Of a stretch of 64,000 nucleotides of DNA, positions 19,629 through 31,636 are shown in pieces; the first letter of the stretch is position 1, and the number at the start of each line of letters is the position of its first letter. This stretch comes from Eutreptiella sp. 'Long Island Sound 2002' (taxonomy: Eukaryota > Euglenozoa > Euglenophyceae > Eutreptiales > Eutreptiaceae). The translations under genes and the position numbers were made by a program. The notes below the pieces were generated by a model. That model saw only the letters and a list, made by a program, of their open reading frames with translations. It ran no database searches and was not told where the DNA came from. The stretch covers positions 4,464,581 to 4,528,580 of the forward strand of contig OZ038402.1 of assembly GCA_964036045.1 (NCBI GenBank). The letters run 5' to 3'.

Positions 19629-22587
19629 ATGCCCCTTAGATGGTTTGGCCCCCACAAACTCAGTCCGGGGCAGCTCTTCTACGAATCGAAGCTCAGCTAC
19701 GGCGTTGTGAACCTGAAGCCCATCGTCCCGGGGCACGTGCTGCTCATCCCCAAACGTGTGGTGGCGAGGTTCGCCGACATGACTCCGGCGGAGGTGTGCA
19801 GAGGGCCAGCCCGCCCACGTGCCATCCAGCTACACCCCCCTCATCCGCCTGTCTGCAAAGGGGGCGGGGAGGGGTCTGAAACAGCCGTCTCTTGCCCTCC
19901 AACCGCCGTCGATTCTTTGGCGCCGAAAAAATTTTTGAGCACTAAAATTGGTCGATTTTTTTCTCACCAAATATATGGCAAATGATGACTTTTCTTCGAC
20001 GCGCTGATTCCAAAAATCCCATTTTCTTTTTTTCCCGATTTTTGGGTCTGGGTCACCTCCAAGGCCTGGGGGTCAGACTCGGTAGGATTTTGGGGGTCCT
20101 GTCAATTTAGCCTTTTTTGGGGGAGGGGGGGGTCTGGCCGGTGGGCTCTATCGACCCCCCCTCCCCCCAGAAACGAAAACCCGCCTCCCCCCGTCGCTTG
20201 CCCTCCGATCGCCATCGGTTCCCCTCCAACCGCCGTTGCCCCCTCCCCCACCCACCACCACCACCTTTGTGCTCTGGGAGGCAACCAGAATAGACCAGAT
20301 ACAAATACCACCACTGTTTGCTGCACAGTGTGCAGGGGGGGGGGTGGGGCGAGGCAGGCGTAGTGTATATGTTGGGAAATGGACATCCGTGACCCCCTGC
20401 AGGCGCAAGCCAACTTTCGGACGCCCCCGTGGCATCCTGAATTCCTGCAGGGCTAACCCTGTGCTCTCTCGGAGAAGAGTCGTGCGGCACAGACAGACAG
20501 CACGTACTGACAGTACGGTGGTATAGTGCGTCTGTAGGTGGACAGGTCTAGCGGAATTCTCCATCACCACAGATATACAATACTGGGGGAATTATGCAGG
20601 CTAGAATTTCTGCAATTCAAATTCTGTACGAAATTTTTGTACGCAATTTATTCGGTGTTTTCAAGGATCTGTGCAGGTATACGTGAGGCATTGCAAGCGC
20701 CCACTGTTTCTCATGAGCAATCACTGGGAACCGTACATAGTTTGTTCACTCAGTGTACAGATTTTGTCGCGCCAAAATTTTGTACATTCATATTTTCCTC
20801 TGCCCATAACATCCCCCCCCCCCAAGAGCAGACCTCAACTGCACTGCAGTTGCCCATATTGCCAACCCTGTAACTCTCTCCGGCTTTTGCGCTTCAGGGG
20901 GTACCGCCCTGCCAACTGCTGGGGCGGGGGGGGTCAATAGAGCCCCCAAAAACTGGGGGGGAGGGTTGGGAAAAGGGCTCAATTGACAGGACCATTAATC
21001 AGTGATTATGAAGTCTGGCGCCAAACGCGCCAACAATTTTTGACCATGGAAAAAGGTCAATTTCCCCCCCCCACCAAATCCATGGCAAATGATGGCTTTT
21101 CTAAACCCCCTCGGCGTGTTGATTCCAAAAATCCCATTTTCATTTTTTTTTGGAGTTTGGGTCCGGGCCACCTCCGGGGCCCGGGGGTCAGTCTCGGTAG
21201 GATTTTGGGGGGGGGGGCTAGCCAGGGGACTCTATCGACACCCCCCCCCCCCAAATTGAAAGCCCGCCCATCCCTTCTGCTCAGCCCCCACGCCCCTCCT
21301 ACCGGTTCGTGCCGGCCGGAAGCGGCCTCCCAACCGCATTTCCAACCCCCGATAACCGCTTTCGAACCACGTGGGGAGCCCCCTTCGCCCCCGCCCCGTG
21401 CCCTTCCCCTCCCGCTTGCAGCCCACCCCCCCCCTTCGCACCCCTCCGCCTGTCCGCAGGTGCAGGACCTCTGGGCCGCCGTGCACCGCATCGCCCCCGG
21501 CCTCGAGGCGCACTACGGGGCCTCCGCCCTCAACATCGCCGTGCAGGACGGCGCGGCCGCTGGGCAGAGCGTCCCCCACGTCCACGTGCACCTCCTGCCC
21601 CGCCGGCCCGCGGACTTCGAGCACAACGACCAGGTCCGCCCTCCATCGCCCGCGCGGCAATGGGCCGTGGGGGGGGCGCTGGGACGTCGGGGTTTCAACT
21701 CCAGGGGTGGCGCAGGGCATCGCTTGAAAGCGGGGGGGGGTTACCCCCTCCCCCTCCCCAACACTCCGGCCCTGACTCTACCCCAAAAGGCATTCCCATA
21801 CCCCAGCACCAGCCCCAACCGCATTTCCAACCGCCAGTAACCGCCCCCCCAACCGCTTTCAAATCCCCGGTGACCGCTCTACAAGCGCTCTGGAATTGCC
21901 CCGATCGCCCCCCCTCCCCTTCAAGCGAAGCCCTGGGGTGGGGGGGTTGATGGAGCCCCCGAAAACGGGGGGAGGAGGGTCGGGAAAAGGGCCCAACTGA
22001 CAGGATCATCGATCAGTTATCATGAACTCCGGCGCCGCAGGCACCGAAAAATCTTTTGTGCATTGAAAATGGTCCAATTTTGCCTTCACCGAATACATGG
22101 CAAATGATGACGTTTCTGAACCCCCTCGACGCGCTGATTCCATTTTGGAAGCATGTCATACGTTGCCCTTTACAAATACCCCCGTTGTCAGAGCACCAGG
22201 TGTTGTTTCCGTCAAGTTTTTGGGGTTTCAGTGTTGCTCTCTCAAGCGGGGGGGGCGGGGGGGCGGGTAGTAAGGTGGTCTGTGAGCAAGGGGCCGGGGG
22301 GACAGGGGGGGACCAGCTGTTGCTCTTTGAGGCGTCGAGAGGTTTTGGTTACGGCACCGGGGACTTCGGATTCGGGTACCCAGGAGCCTTGGGATGCCCC
22401 CCCCCCCCGTGCCCCGCCGCCCCAACCGCAGGTGTACGAGGAGCTCCAGAAGCAGGAGCTGGACGAGGCGCTGCAGCACCAGCCCAATTTCGACGACAAC
22501 CGTCCCGTGCGGACGATGCAGGAGATGGAGGAGGAGGCCGCGGTGCTGCGGGAGCTCTTCCCCAAGAACGTGCCTCGCGTCGCATGA
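19629..22587 (+). CDS. FHIT: Bis(5'-adenosyl)-triphosphatase (HIT family, FHIT-type), three exons
   Basis: Exons 19629-19793, 21460-21633 and 22432-22587, all phase 0 with GT-AG introns, give 164 residues; human FHIT has 147. The enzyme hydrolyses diadenosine triphosphate and related dinucleotides, normally in the cytosol. Exon 1 holds YESKLSYGVVNLKPIVPGHV; exon 2 holds ALNIAVQDG and the histidine triad HVHVH, with the expected nucleophilic histidine at 97; exon 3 holds VYEELQKQELDEAL and a C-terminal helix ending AAVLRELFP, as in animal and plant FHIT. The ATG opens MPLRWFGPHKL, which aligns with the usual start. No key residue is missing. The coding exons are GC-rich, while both introns (1.67 and 0.8 kb) consist mostly of dispersed repeats and G/C tracts. 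Stop codon is TGA. Confidence 0.92.
19917..20100 (+). repeat. Family B repeat, copy in FHIT intron 1
   Basis: From GGCGCCGAAAAAATTTTTG through ATATGGCAAATGATGACTTT to TGGGGGTCAGACTCGGTAGG. It lacks the 5' poly-G part seen in other copies. Confidence 0.75.
20918..21215 (+). repeat. Family B repeat, second copy in FHIT intron 1
   Basis: Full-length form: G tract, GTCAATAGAGCCCCC, GGGCTCAATTGACAGGACCA, TGGCGCCAAACGCGCCAACA, CATGGCAAATGATGGCTTTT, then GGGGCCCGGGGGTCAGTCTC. It ends in a G tract. Confidence 0.85.
21938..22150 (+). repeat. Family B repeat, copy in FHIT intron 2
   Basis: GTTGATGGAGCCCCCGAAAA, GGGCCCAACTGACAGGATCA, TCCGGCGCCGCAGGCACCGA and CATGGCAAATGATGACGTTT. Truncated at its 3' end. 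Same orientation as the other copies. Confidence 0.8.
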
Positions 22588-22611
22588 CGCGGCCCCGTCG
22601 GGTCGCCCGCG

Positions 22612-22682
22612 TGCACAGCTGGTCGAGCGGCTAGAGCGCGCGACCCCCGCGCCTATGGTCCCCGGTTCGAATCCCAAGATTC
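22612..22682 (+). repeat. tRNA-like segment after FHIT
   Basis: CAGCTGGTCGAGCGGCTAGA (A-box-like) is followed by CCCGGTTCGAATCCC (B-box-like), with a possible GCGC...GCGC anticodon stem. The T-stem does not pair well. A second T-arm-like dyad, TGGGTTCGCACCC, lies at about 22747-22762. Probably SINE-derived. Confidence 0.4.
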
Positions 22683-22689
22683 GATTGTT

Positions 22690-25040
22690 CAACCGGCGCC
22701 GGGAGCAAAGCCGCCGCCCCGAAACACGCCTCAAGACCGCGTGGTCGTGGGTTCGCACCCGAGGTCCGACGCACCGATGATTGGAAAGACGCTTGGGTGG
22801 TGCGCTAGCGTGTCGGCGGGTGGTGCTCAGGCATACAACTCATGCCCTGAGCCACTTACGCTGCAGGGCTCCGACCGGCCCCTGCCACTGCCCGCGCTGC
22901 AGTCCATAGGTCCGACTTGTATTGGATCCGAACTCTATATTTTGTGGTTGCCTGCCCCACTACAGTGGCACCAGGATAGCCTCGTAGAACAGTGTCGGAC
23001 CTAGTGTCAAAATTGACCATTTTTCAGTGTGCAGGCGGGGGGGGAGGTTGTACCCAATGGGCCACAAGAGCTCTGAATGAGTAACAGCGGCACCTCCCGG
23101 GCATTAGAATTCCTTTTTGCCATCAAGTGGTCCCTTGCCCCGATGCACCAACAGGTGCCTTCAGGCTAGAAACCAGGGATCTTGGGGCTCATAATAAACT
23201 ACGCCCGCCCCCTTTTTGTTTTTGGGAATCCAGCCGATGGTCACTCTCTACACGCCCCACTCAAAACGCCCATAACAGGTAACAATTGCTTGATTTTGGG
23301 CACTGAAGAGCATTTCTCCTTGACTGCTTCCTTGCACTGTCGCTTGGTACCTCAAGGTACCGGTCGTGCACGTGCATCCGTGTGCACCAGCGCGGAGGGG
23401 GGCGGGGGTTGTGCGAGGGGGCGGGACCCAGATGTCAGTGAGGGGGTGACAGTATGCAGGAGGTGGCGATGTTGCGATGGGGGGCGATGGGGGGGCCACG
23501 GGATAGTGCGGCAAACGCCTGTAAAATCGGTTGGCGACGGTTGGGAGGGCGGTTGGGGAGCGGGGGGCGGCGGTTACAAAGCCGTTGCAGCTGCGGTTGG
23601 AGTTGGAGAGATGCGGTTGGAGCGTAACTGACAGCCGCTTGGGCGGGGGAGGGCGGGGGGGGGGGGGGGGGCTGCTCGGCATTTCCGTTGTGCATTCCTT
23701 TTGTGCATTCCTTTAGATGTTTGGACAGTAGAACGAGCCCTCTGCACACTTCCGCAGGGAACATCTGTTGTGTCCGGGAAAGGTGCCTACGACAATGTCA
23801 CTGAAGAGCCTTTTGTTGTGACGTTGGTGGCTTGGCAATCCTGTGCCTTGCGGGGCCAGGCTCTGCTCCAAATGGTGCGTCCGACGGCGGATGGGGAGCA
23901 CTGGTCTGCGGGGTGGGGGATTGGAGGGGGGGGGGGGGGCGTGCTGCAGTGCACCGTCCACGGTGGCAAGGCACGGAGAGGGAGGCAGCTGTGCTATCCA
24001 GACATCCCCCCCCCCTTCGATGTAGCGCAGTTGCACCCCCGGACCCCTCCGGCGCGCGTCGCACGTGCCCTCGCTCTGCCCCGTCTTTGGTCCGGTGCGA
24101 TTTACCGGTGCCGTTCGGTGACCGGCTTTGTCAAGCACAGGGTAAGTCCCATTGAGGGCGTTCCGATAAAAAGCTTCCAATAAAAAATTGCAAAAAAAAA
24201 TTCCAAAGAAATTTTTATTGGAGAATTTTTTATTCGAAAATGTTCTATTGGAAAATTTTTTATTAGGGAGTACTCCACCAGACATGCCACTCACGTGTGG
24301 CAGGGATTCCGGCTCTCGCTAGGACTCAGCCCTAAACAATGCGCCGCTTAGTAATATTCGCCCCATTCACGCGCAGAACTCACCGGGAACCGGCTGCATT
24401 CAACGCATGGCTCAGTAGGGTCCAGGCTCCATCTGAGTGTGTCTGGCTTCGCGGACGCTGGTGGCATGTCTGCCCTCCACCATCCGTCTGACCGGTCCCT
24501 TCATGCCCTCTTTTCTAGCTTTTCTTACCAATTGAACACGGTGTCAGGGCTCGCCTGCGGCCTAACGAAGAGACACGGGACGGTGTATGTACCGTATGTA
24601 CTGCCGGGCTCGTCCTGCGGCGCGCAATTTTTGCCTGGAAACATGGGGAATGGAGTCCTGGGTACATATAAGTGCGTTTGTTGCATGAATTATGTGCCTT
24701 TGGACCGCGTTTTTTTTTTTCATTCATATTTTTTTTACTTGGCCAGCCCCGGCCCGTTCCGGCCCCATGTGGGTCTGTCATGGCGGGCACTTCCCAGTTT
24801 TACCCCCAAATTCAAATCCACGTTTTCATACGTCTTTCACCAAAGCTGGATCTCCCCAATTGGATTGACTCGAAACGGCAACTTGTTTGCGCATCGCGCC
24901 GCACGCGCGTGGCGGCACCATCAGGTCCAGCCATTGTGTGCGATTCCTTTTGCTTTGAGCCTTCGGTCCCCCTCGCCTCCCCTTTTATTCCCCCCACCCC
25001 CTCCACCCCCCACCCCCCCTCTTGGATTGGCCCATTTATG
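22690..25040. other. Intergenic region, no confident gene
   Basis: Contains a cluster of inverted AACCG-type words (CGGTTGG and CGGTTGGAG, 23527-23630), G tracts near 23660 and 23930, and an AT-rich repeat at 24170-24275. A 228-codon open frame at 24439-25125 lacks any recognisable motif and ends in a low-complexity Pro run; I do not call it. Confidence 0.5.
24170..24275 (+). repeat. AT-rich interrupted repeat
   Basis: Several variants of AAAATTTTTTATTRGRAAA and TTCCAATAAAAAATTGC in tandem and partly inverted order, giving potential hairpins. Confidence 0.6.
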
Positions 25041-25119
25041 TGCAGTTTTGAGTGCAACATGGACCATTCCTAACCCTAACCCCCCACTCCGACGGAAGAA
25101 CAACGCCCTCGTCGGCCCA

Positions 25120-25330
25120 ACATAAGGTGTTGCTTCTGCACTGTTTGGACACAGGGTGCAAGAGGCAGCGGGGCTGGAGAGGGGTGGATGGAGGGCGCCC
25201 GGTGTATGGGAGGGCGTCCAGCGAAGTGACCTGAGCCATTGGCGCGAGACCTTCTCTCGCGCCGTGTACATTAAGGGGGAGGCATAAGGAGGTGGCACGC
25301 CGGCACTGGGCATAGGGCTTGGCAATGGGA
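25120..25330 (+). repeat. Fragment shared with 54.4 kb, with purine tract
   Basis: CTCGCGCCGTGTACATTAAG, then GGGGGAGGCATAAGGAGG, resembles 54420-54470 (CTCGCAACGTGTACACAAGG and GGGGAGGCGTAGGGAGG). The purine run is placed like a polypurine tract near the 3' end of a retroelement, but no terminal repeat is identified. Confidence 0.4.
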
Positions 25331-25919
25331 TTGGAGGACCCCCCGGGACGCATAGCTCCGTGGCTCTGCATCCAGAATGGCCTTTCATGCATCAGACCCC
25401 ACCTCGTGGCCCCATGCCACCCCCCCCCCCCCCCCCACAATCTCACCCCCAACGCAGTGGGTGGGCAGGCAACCCTGCCTGGAATCCTCCACTCCTCAAA
25501 AGGCGAACACGTACAGACACCTGGAAGTACCAACAGGCATACTCGCTCAGCCTTGATGGCACGGCCCCCGCAACATGGCGCATGGCCTAGTGCTGCGCCA
25601 ACTCTGATCAACCCGTGACCTCTGAGGACTGCAATGTAGATGGCATCGGAATCGGATCTGCAATCGGAGACGCAACTGGATTCCATTCGCTTCTTGTTGA
25701 ATCCTGTGGCCTTCTTGCATGTTCTGTCGGGAAGGTGTTTGTATTGATCCCCCCCCCCCCCGCATGTACAGTGTGTGCGGAGGTTGTTTTGGGGGATCAC
25801 ATGGTCATTTGTGTGTGATAGGGGCCCTCCACCATGGCTACAACATGTATGTGCAATCCTGTTGTGCTTCCAACCACCTGTCTTGGGGGGCCCAGCACGG
25901 GCATGCCACCTATGGTTAG

Positions 25920-27050
25920 CCTACACGTACATACATTAGTACATACGGAGTACATGTGCCGAACACACTGGATCTAGGTGCACCTATGCCTGCACACCTA
26001 CCTCAAACAAATAATGCTACTGAGGTGTACGCAGTGACTCAGGGACTAAAAATTTTTCCACAAGCAAACTTGGCCCTGATGACAGACTCTGCCTTGGTCT
26101 ACCTGGGGGCCACCGGCGCAGCGCGAATCTGGAAAATTCGTGGCTGGCACGGATCACACGGCCCCATACTACACCCCGAACTATGGGAAGAGCTTCTACA
26201 GCTCATCGCGGACCACCAAGGTATACTGAGTTGGTACAAGGTCCCATCACATGTGCAGATAGAGGGTAATGAACGTGCCAATGATTTGGCAGAATGGGGA
26301 CGGCAGCAAAACCCGCTATACCCAGAACCCCCCGGGGACAGAGAGGAGGGCAGGGCAGGCACGGAAGCGAACCACAGCAAAGTGATTATTTTTTCACACA
26401 AGCACCCATCCCCCCCCGAGCCCGCAGTACATGCAGGTTCACCCCCACCCCCAGTGGTGCAAGAACCCTCGACACCGCCGTGTGCGACACCGTCCGCTCC
26501 CATGTCAGGCACACAGTCAGATACACACAACATGGTGACACCCCTCGTGACACCTATTAGAGTACCGGTCAGTGCCTCCCCATTGTGCAGAGATACACCC
26601 GCCCGCCTGCTTTTGAATGATCTGGATTTATGCCTCATGGATGAACCTGTAAGTCGTCAGAGTGGCTCCCTCTCAGAGACCACCGTGTCTTTCGCCTCCA
26701 CAGAGGATTACATTCAGTCTCAGGCTTCGCAGGACAGTCTACTCACGGCATCAGGGAGTGAAAACCATTCGGTCCCACGGCCAACCAAACGAAGGCATTT
26801 CAACACGCCTAGCCCGGTGCCATCAAGCCCCGCCTCAGTGGAAATACACTCACACGGAACAACCATGTACTCACCCAGCATGCCGGCGCGTTCCAACAGA
26901 CAGCCTGTATACTCGCCACGGCAACCCGCATCGCCTCTGGCGCCAGACACGCCCAATTTCTGGCACTGCTCAATATGTGACACTGATTGCTCAGGGCACT
27001 CCCCACCAGAGTCACCCACCACCCCGGACTCTGGCTGTTTTGAGATGTAG
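25920..27050 (+). CDS. RNase H1-type domain protein with long Ser/Pro tail (5' end incomplete)
   Basis: The frame, open from 25920, begins with a partial beta-hairpin YGVHVPN, then PQTNNATEVYAVTQGL (Glu of the DEDD site), LMTDSALVY (Asp), and SWYKVPSHVQIEGNERANDLAEWG (His and final Asp). This is a type I ribonuclease H fold, which cleaves RNA in RNA-DNA hybrids. The first conserved Asp, usually in a TDGS-like strand, is not visible in this frame; it may lie in an upstream exon or have been lost. Residues from about 125 onward form a 240-residue tail rich in Ser, Pro and Thr, ending with WHCSICDTDC and TPDSGCFEM before TAG. Host RNase H1 or a retroelement-derived ORF are both possible; no reverse transcriptase is adjacent, which mildly favours the host or a solo domesticated domain. 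Confidence 0.65.
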   Translation, partial: PTRTYISTYGVHVPNTLDLGAPMPAHLPQTNNATEVYAVTQGLKIFPQANLALMTDSALVYLGATGAARIWKIRGWHGSHGPILHPELWEELLQLIADHQGILSWYKVPSHVQIEGNERANDLAEWGRQQNPLYPEPPGDREEGRAGTEANHSKVIIFSHKHPSPPEPAVHAGSPPPPVVQEPSTPPCATPSAPMSGTQSDTHNMVTPLVTPIRVPVSASPLCRDTPARLLLNDLDLCLMDEPVSRQSGSLSETTVSFASTEDYIQSQASQDSLLTASGSENHSVPRPTKRRHFNTPSPVPSSPASVEIHSHGTTMYSPSMPARSNRQPVYSPRQPASPLAPDTPNFWHCSICDTDCSGHSPPESPTTPDSGCFEM

Positions 27051-30000
27051 GGGCCTTCTCCCATGTCTGAATGAACAAGCAAGAAAGCACCTGATCCGCA
27101 ATTGAATTCGTGGTGACGATAGGGTCTGATTGTCTCTGTACCCCGTCACGCTATGCCCTTGATTGAGGTCCACCCCATGCCCCCAAGAGGTCCCCCCCCC
27201 GGGAGACCCTAAGCAAAGTCCGATTTGGCTCCGGTGCCAGTGGATGCTCTGCGGCACGGAGCCATTGGCCTGTTCGACTATTGTGCCCAGTCACGATCAT
27301 GTACAGGACGTCGAGTTCAGCTCAGACGTCAGTACTACCAGGGTGCGAAGGTTGTAGACCTGATTTGGGATGTGTTTCCCCACCCCCGAGGGAGTCGTCT
27401 GTCAGACACCCAAACACCCTTGAATGTTTTGACTGTTCCGTGCACATGCACCGGAGGTTGGGCCTTCGACCCCTCACACACATGCTGGTGACACTGTCAC
27501 TGTGGCTGGTCACGGCTATGTACATAGATAGTGGAGCACCCCAACCAAGAAGGGGACACATGGAGCCTGTGTGAATGAACTGCACATGCACGCACTGACG
27601 TGATGAACATATGGATGTACGACAGGCGGTGGTGGACGTCTGTACGTTTCAGCAAACCACCTTTATGGCCAGCAGTTTAGCAATGAGCTGGGCAACTGGC
27701 TGGTGGTTGAGTTGCCCAAGGCTTTTCAACGGAACACCAATCCTGGTTCAAAGCCCAAGTCCTTCGATACGAAGACTGGCCTCATCTACAAACATGGATT
27801 CTGCGGGTGCATGTTTTGTGGGCTTCTTCTGGTACTATAGTTTGCACCTCCTATTCGGTGTACCAAGGGTGGAGCGTATAAACATGCTTGTATATTGGCC
27901 GCATCCCAATGCCTTGGTGGCCATAGAGAGTGTTTCCATTTATGCCAGTGCATGTAGCGGTCTTCGCACTTCATGCGGGAGCTTTCGGGCCTTGGGTGCA
28001 TTTGAGTGGGTATCCTTTCTGCCCATTTCCGTATCCTTCTCTGGGCCAAGTCCCAATTAAAAAATGGTGGCACTAACGTTGGCTATGGCCCTGCCAGATC
28101 CACTTTATTCTATGACACCTAGTTTTGTTCCCAATGCCGGCACACTAATGTTGGCCATGGCCCCGTGGCTCTTTTCTTGAGCCTGATTTTACTTCTAGTG
28201 CCAAGTCCCAATTATACTATGTGATACTATGTTATATTCGCAAGGTCCCAACTAATTGGTGGCCACACAGAGTTCTTGGTGCTTTGTAGACCCAGTGCCC
28301 CATCGTTAAGGTCGCTATGGGGTGATGTATGGAACCGGCAATTGTGCATATTGCGCACGTATTGCAAAAGTTGTTTTTTTTTAATTTTCCGATTTTTTTT
28401 TATAATTACACGACTTACCGCAAAAAAACAATACACACACGGACGATTTTTTTAACTGGTCTATTTTTTTTCATAATTCCATGACTTACCACAAAACAAA
28501 TACAAGATTTTACCGCAAAAAAAAAACATGACTTGACGATTTTCTGTACACAAGTGGAATTTTTGACAATTAGTAGGCCACGGGTGACAGGGAAGGGGTA
28601 GGCATGTTGGCACCTGGAAGGTATGCATGGAGGTGCATACAGACGCATGGCACATACGATATTGGAAACCGCGAGCAGTCTAGCCAACGACCTCTGCTGT
28701 CCTAGTTCGATTTAGGAATGTTGTGCCGATTGGTGGGGTTCGGCGTGTCATGGTTATAAAACAAAAGCCGTCCTGCAGTAAAGTCTTGAGTTTGTGGAAC
28801 GAAAGGCACAATATGACTAGACCGCATTTTGTCGGTTGTGGTGATGACAAATCGTGGGATGCATTGCTATATTTGATCCATGACTATGAGTTTATGCCTG
28901 GCTTTATACGTGCCTTGCTGCATGTATCCATGTTGTGCTTTGTTGTGGGTGTCCCTTTGTGTAGTGCTGCATGCACACAATAATACACAAGTAGATTTTT
29001 CACCGTGTGCCCCGATGTTGGCACCATTCTTGTGGTCCTTCTTGCTGCGTGCATTTCTTCCTTGTACAATAGAATCGTCATGTTCTAGGACTTGGATTGG
29101 ATTTGGTTGGTGTCGGTCTACTCCATCCCTGCACGTGCACCATGCTCGTTAGACTCCATCAGGGTGTTGTTCCCTATTGGGGGAGCAATACACACCCTAC
29201 ACACACCATGCATCTTTTTTATCTAGATAATTTGCCTTACCCCATATTTTTGCTCCATTGTTGCCCCACAAGGTGTTGTTTTGCTAAGCTGGTGCCCCTT
29301 TTCACCCTAAATATCTTGAGGGTTGCACGGTACATGTTACCCCTTGGTCTATAGCTGAGCAATGTGATGCCATCGTCTTGGTTTCCTACTATTGTTCTGG
29401 GCTCCTTGCACCACCCCGTTGATTACCAACACATACAATGTCAATGGGAAGTTAGTGATTCATGATGTTGCTACACTCCACCGCCTTGAGTTCCACCTTT
29501 GGAGCCCATCTCCATCACCCCCAACCTCTTCTACACTTGATCCCAATGAATAGCATGCCGCAGTGGATGTTTGGGGGTGTGAAAGCCGTGTAATTGCCAT
29601 GCGCATTCTTGCAAGTTCACCTCAATGGACAGTGTGCCCAGCGGACACGAGGTTTGGCAGGGGGGCCGGCCAAACCGGGTCTGGCGCCATACCCACTCAT
29701 GCCGGATTGATGGGCCGGGGGCTGGGTGCCAGGATCGGGCATGTGCGGGCCCGGAGGGTTCATGGAGCCCAAGGGGGAAGCCAGCCGTCGCCAACCGACG
29801 GGGCCGGCCTGCATCAGTGGGGCGCCCCATCCGGCCTGATGGCCCTGCACCCCCACCGAAGGGCTGGGCAATGCGGGCCCCCCCCCGGCGGTTGGTGTGG
29901 GTGTGCACCGGGGGCACCATTTGTACCGGGGGTTGCGCTGTGGGCACCACTAGTGCCAGGCGCTGCCCCAGCGTACATCGGAGGCGCCCTCTAGGACCAT

Positions 30001-30210
30001 TGGCCATGGGGGATTTCCGGGCTGCGCATTGTGCGCGCACCATGCACCCGTCACCCCTATTGAACGATGAAAGTGTGAGTGTACTGGGGAAGCACGAAGG
30101 TTGGGCAGCTGGGAGGAGAGAGAGAGGGGGGCACATGTGGAGAAGAAAGCAAGGTGACGGACTTGGGGAATGCTCTAGGGTTGTCTGTTAGTAGCGGTAC
30201 TGGCGGACAT

Positions 30211-30212
<2 letters not shown>

Positions 30213-30262
<50 letters not shown>
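30213..30262 (+). repeat. (CT)n microsatellite
   Basis: An uninterrupted CT run of about 50 bases. Confidence 0.97.
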
Positions 30263-30265
<3 letters not shown>

Positions 30266-30489
30266 GTATTACCTGAAACGACGAAAGGGACACGAGCAAT
30301 ATTGAGGTAACCTTACGGTTCTTCAACTATCATTGACCTATTTTTCCCACACACATTTTTGCTGTACCCTGGTTTAGCATGTTTCGCACCACGCTTCCAC
30401 TGCGGATCTTTTTGTATGCTATCCACCCCCCCCTCCCTTTGCAATCCCCCCCTCCTTGCAATTCCTCCCCCCCCGCCCACCCACCCGGG

Positions 30490-30650
30490 AGACCGTCACT
30501 TGGCCCAAAAAGCGTGGGAAATACTAGGTGCCAAAGGCGCCGAAGAAACTTTCTTTAGTTTATGCCAGAATTTCGGGCGGGGGAGACCGTCATTTGGTGA
30601 CCGTCTCCCCTCCCCCCCTGGGAGACCGTCGCGCGCTAGGGGGAGATTGC
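30490..30650 (+). repeat. Dispersed repeat D, copy 2
   Basis: GACCGTCACTTGGCCC, AGGTGCCAAAGGCGCCGAAG and GACCGTCATTTGGTGACCGT in the same order as at 14.9 kb, again bounded by C and G tracts. Confidence 0.75.
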
Positions 30651-30913
30651 AAGGGGGGGGCGGGGAGACGGTAGTTAGTTTTGCTTTTTCTGATTCAGAA
30701 TTTTTGGTCTTTATTTACATTTAGTATTTTGTTTCTTGCCTCATGTGTGATTTGGGAATGCCGTGGTCAAGCAGGATCTGGTTCGGAGGCCCGCCATCTA
30801 CCAATTGCCAAGGTAACAGGGTCCAAACGAAAAACCTCCGAATTTACTATTGTTGAAATTGAAATGACTACATGTGAAGTTAGACGCCATATGCAGTGGA
30901 CTTCTACCGATGG

Positions 30914-30981
30914 CGATGACCATATGCCTGTGACATGGGGGTATATGCGAGCTCCGTATTCGTGGCTTCATGGCCCTACGC
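30914..30981 (+). repeat. Repeat family R2, copy 3
   Basis: GATGACCATATGCCTGTGAC, a GGGGG run, ATATGCGAGCTCCGTATTCG and CATGGCCC. Confidence 0.7.
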
Positions 30982-31636
30982 AAGCTGGGCCTTGTCTAGG
31001 CACGGTGACTTGATGCCACCGTCATTTCTGTGCCTGCATTTTTTGTGGTCCGGGGCTGGAGCATGCATTTAGCACGTGTTCTGTCTGTCACCGTATTTTG
31101 CTTTGGTGCAAGCGTTTGGATTGGTCTGGGCACGGTGAGCCCGTGGTTGCATTGTTTCGTTGGACCATGGCCGTGTTTGCGCAATGGCTCGGGGCAATAC
31201 TTTTGCTCTCATACGCCAACGCATTGGCCTTTTGTGATGTTGAGTCCTGCTGGAGTTTGGACTCCAACAGGACAATAACTCAGCAGCAGCATTTTCAGAA
31301 CACTTCATGCCCTGGTGCCGTCCTGAGTGTTGAAATCGCTGTGCAGTCCCATCTCAAAGCAACCCCCCCCCCCTGTGCAACCAGGTCTCTAACAACCCAA
31401 AACAGTGAAGTACCAACAGGCACACTTACTCAGCCTTTACGGCAACCTTCCCTCTGCCCCGCACGCCTCCTTCCCTTCCCATTTGCCTCCATTGCCCACC
31501 ATTTCCCTGCTGCAAAAGTCGTATGCGGAGGCAGGCAGAGATGGAGCTGCAGGGTGCTCGCACTGCGTTGCACTCCTCAGCTAATTGCTGACTCGCCCAT
31601 GCGCAGTCCTCTGTGCACACGTCAGGGTTTTATGCT

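Larger units (their letters stand above)
27051..31600. other. Intergenic region with decayed ORFs
   Basis: A frame near 27630-28060 reads YVSANHLYGQQFSNELGNWL and on, broken by two TAG and one TGA. Another near 28700-29150 (GGVRRVMVIKQKPSCSKVL and on) is broken by TAA and TAG. Both look like remnants of mobile-element genes, family unknown. AT-rich runs fill 28370-28560. At 29620-29990 there is a GC-rich patch without a recognisable product. A CT microsatellite, dispersed repeat D copy 2 and R2 copy 3 complete the stretch. Confidence 0.5.

Noticed and set aside
25066-25082. Telomere-like CCTAACCCTAACCCC
   Set aside because: Only about two units; too short to be a telomere or a convincing interstitial one.
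24439-25125. 228-codon ORF
   Set aside because: No motif, poor codon consistency, and a terminal Pro run from a C tract. Likely chance.
29531-30191. GC-rich frames near 29.6-30.2 kb
   Set aside because: Both strands are open over the same span, and neither reading resembles a protein family or has a plausible splice structure.
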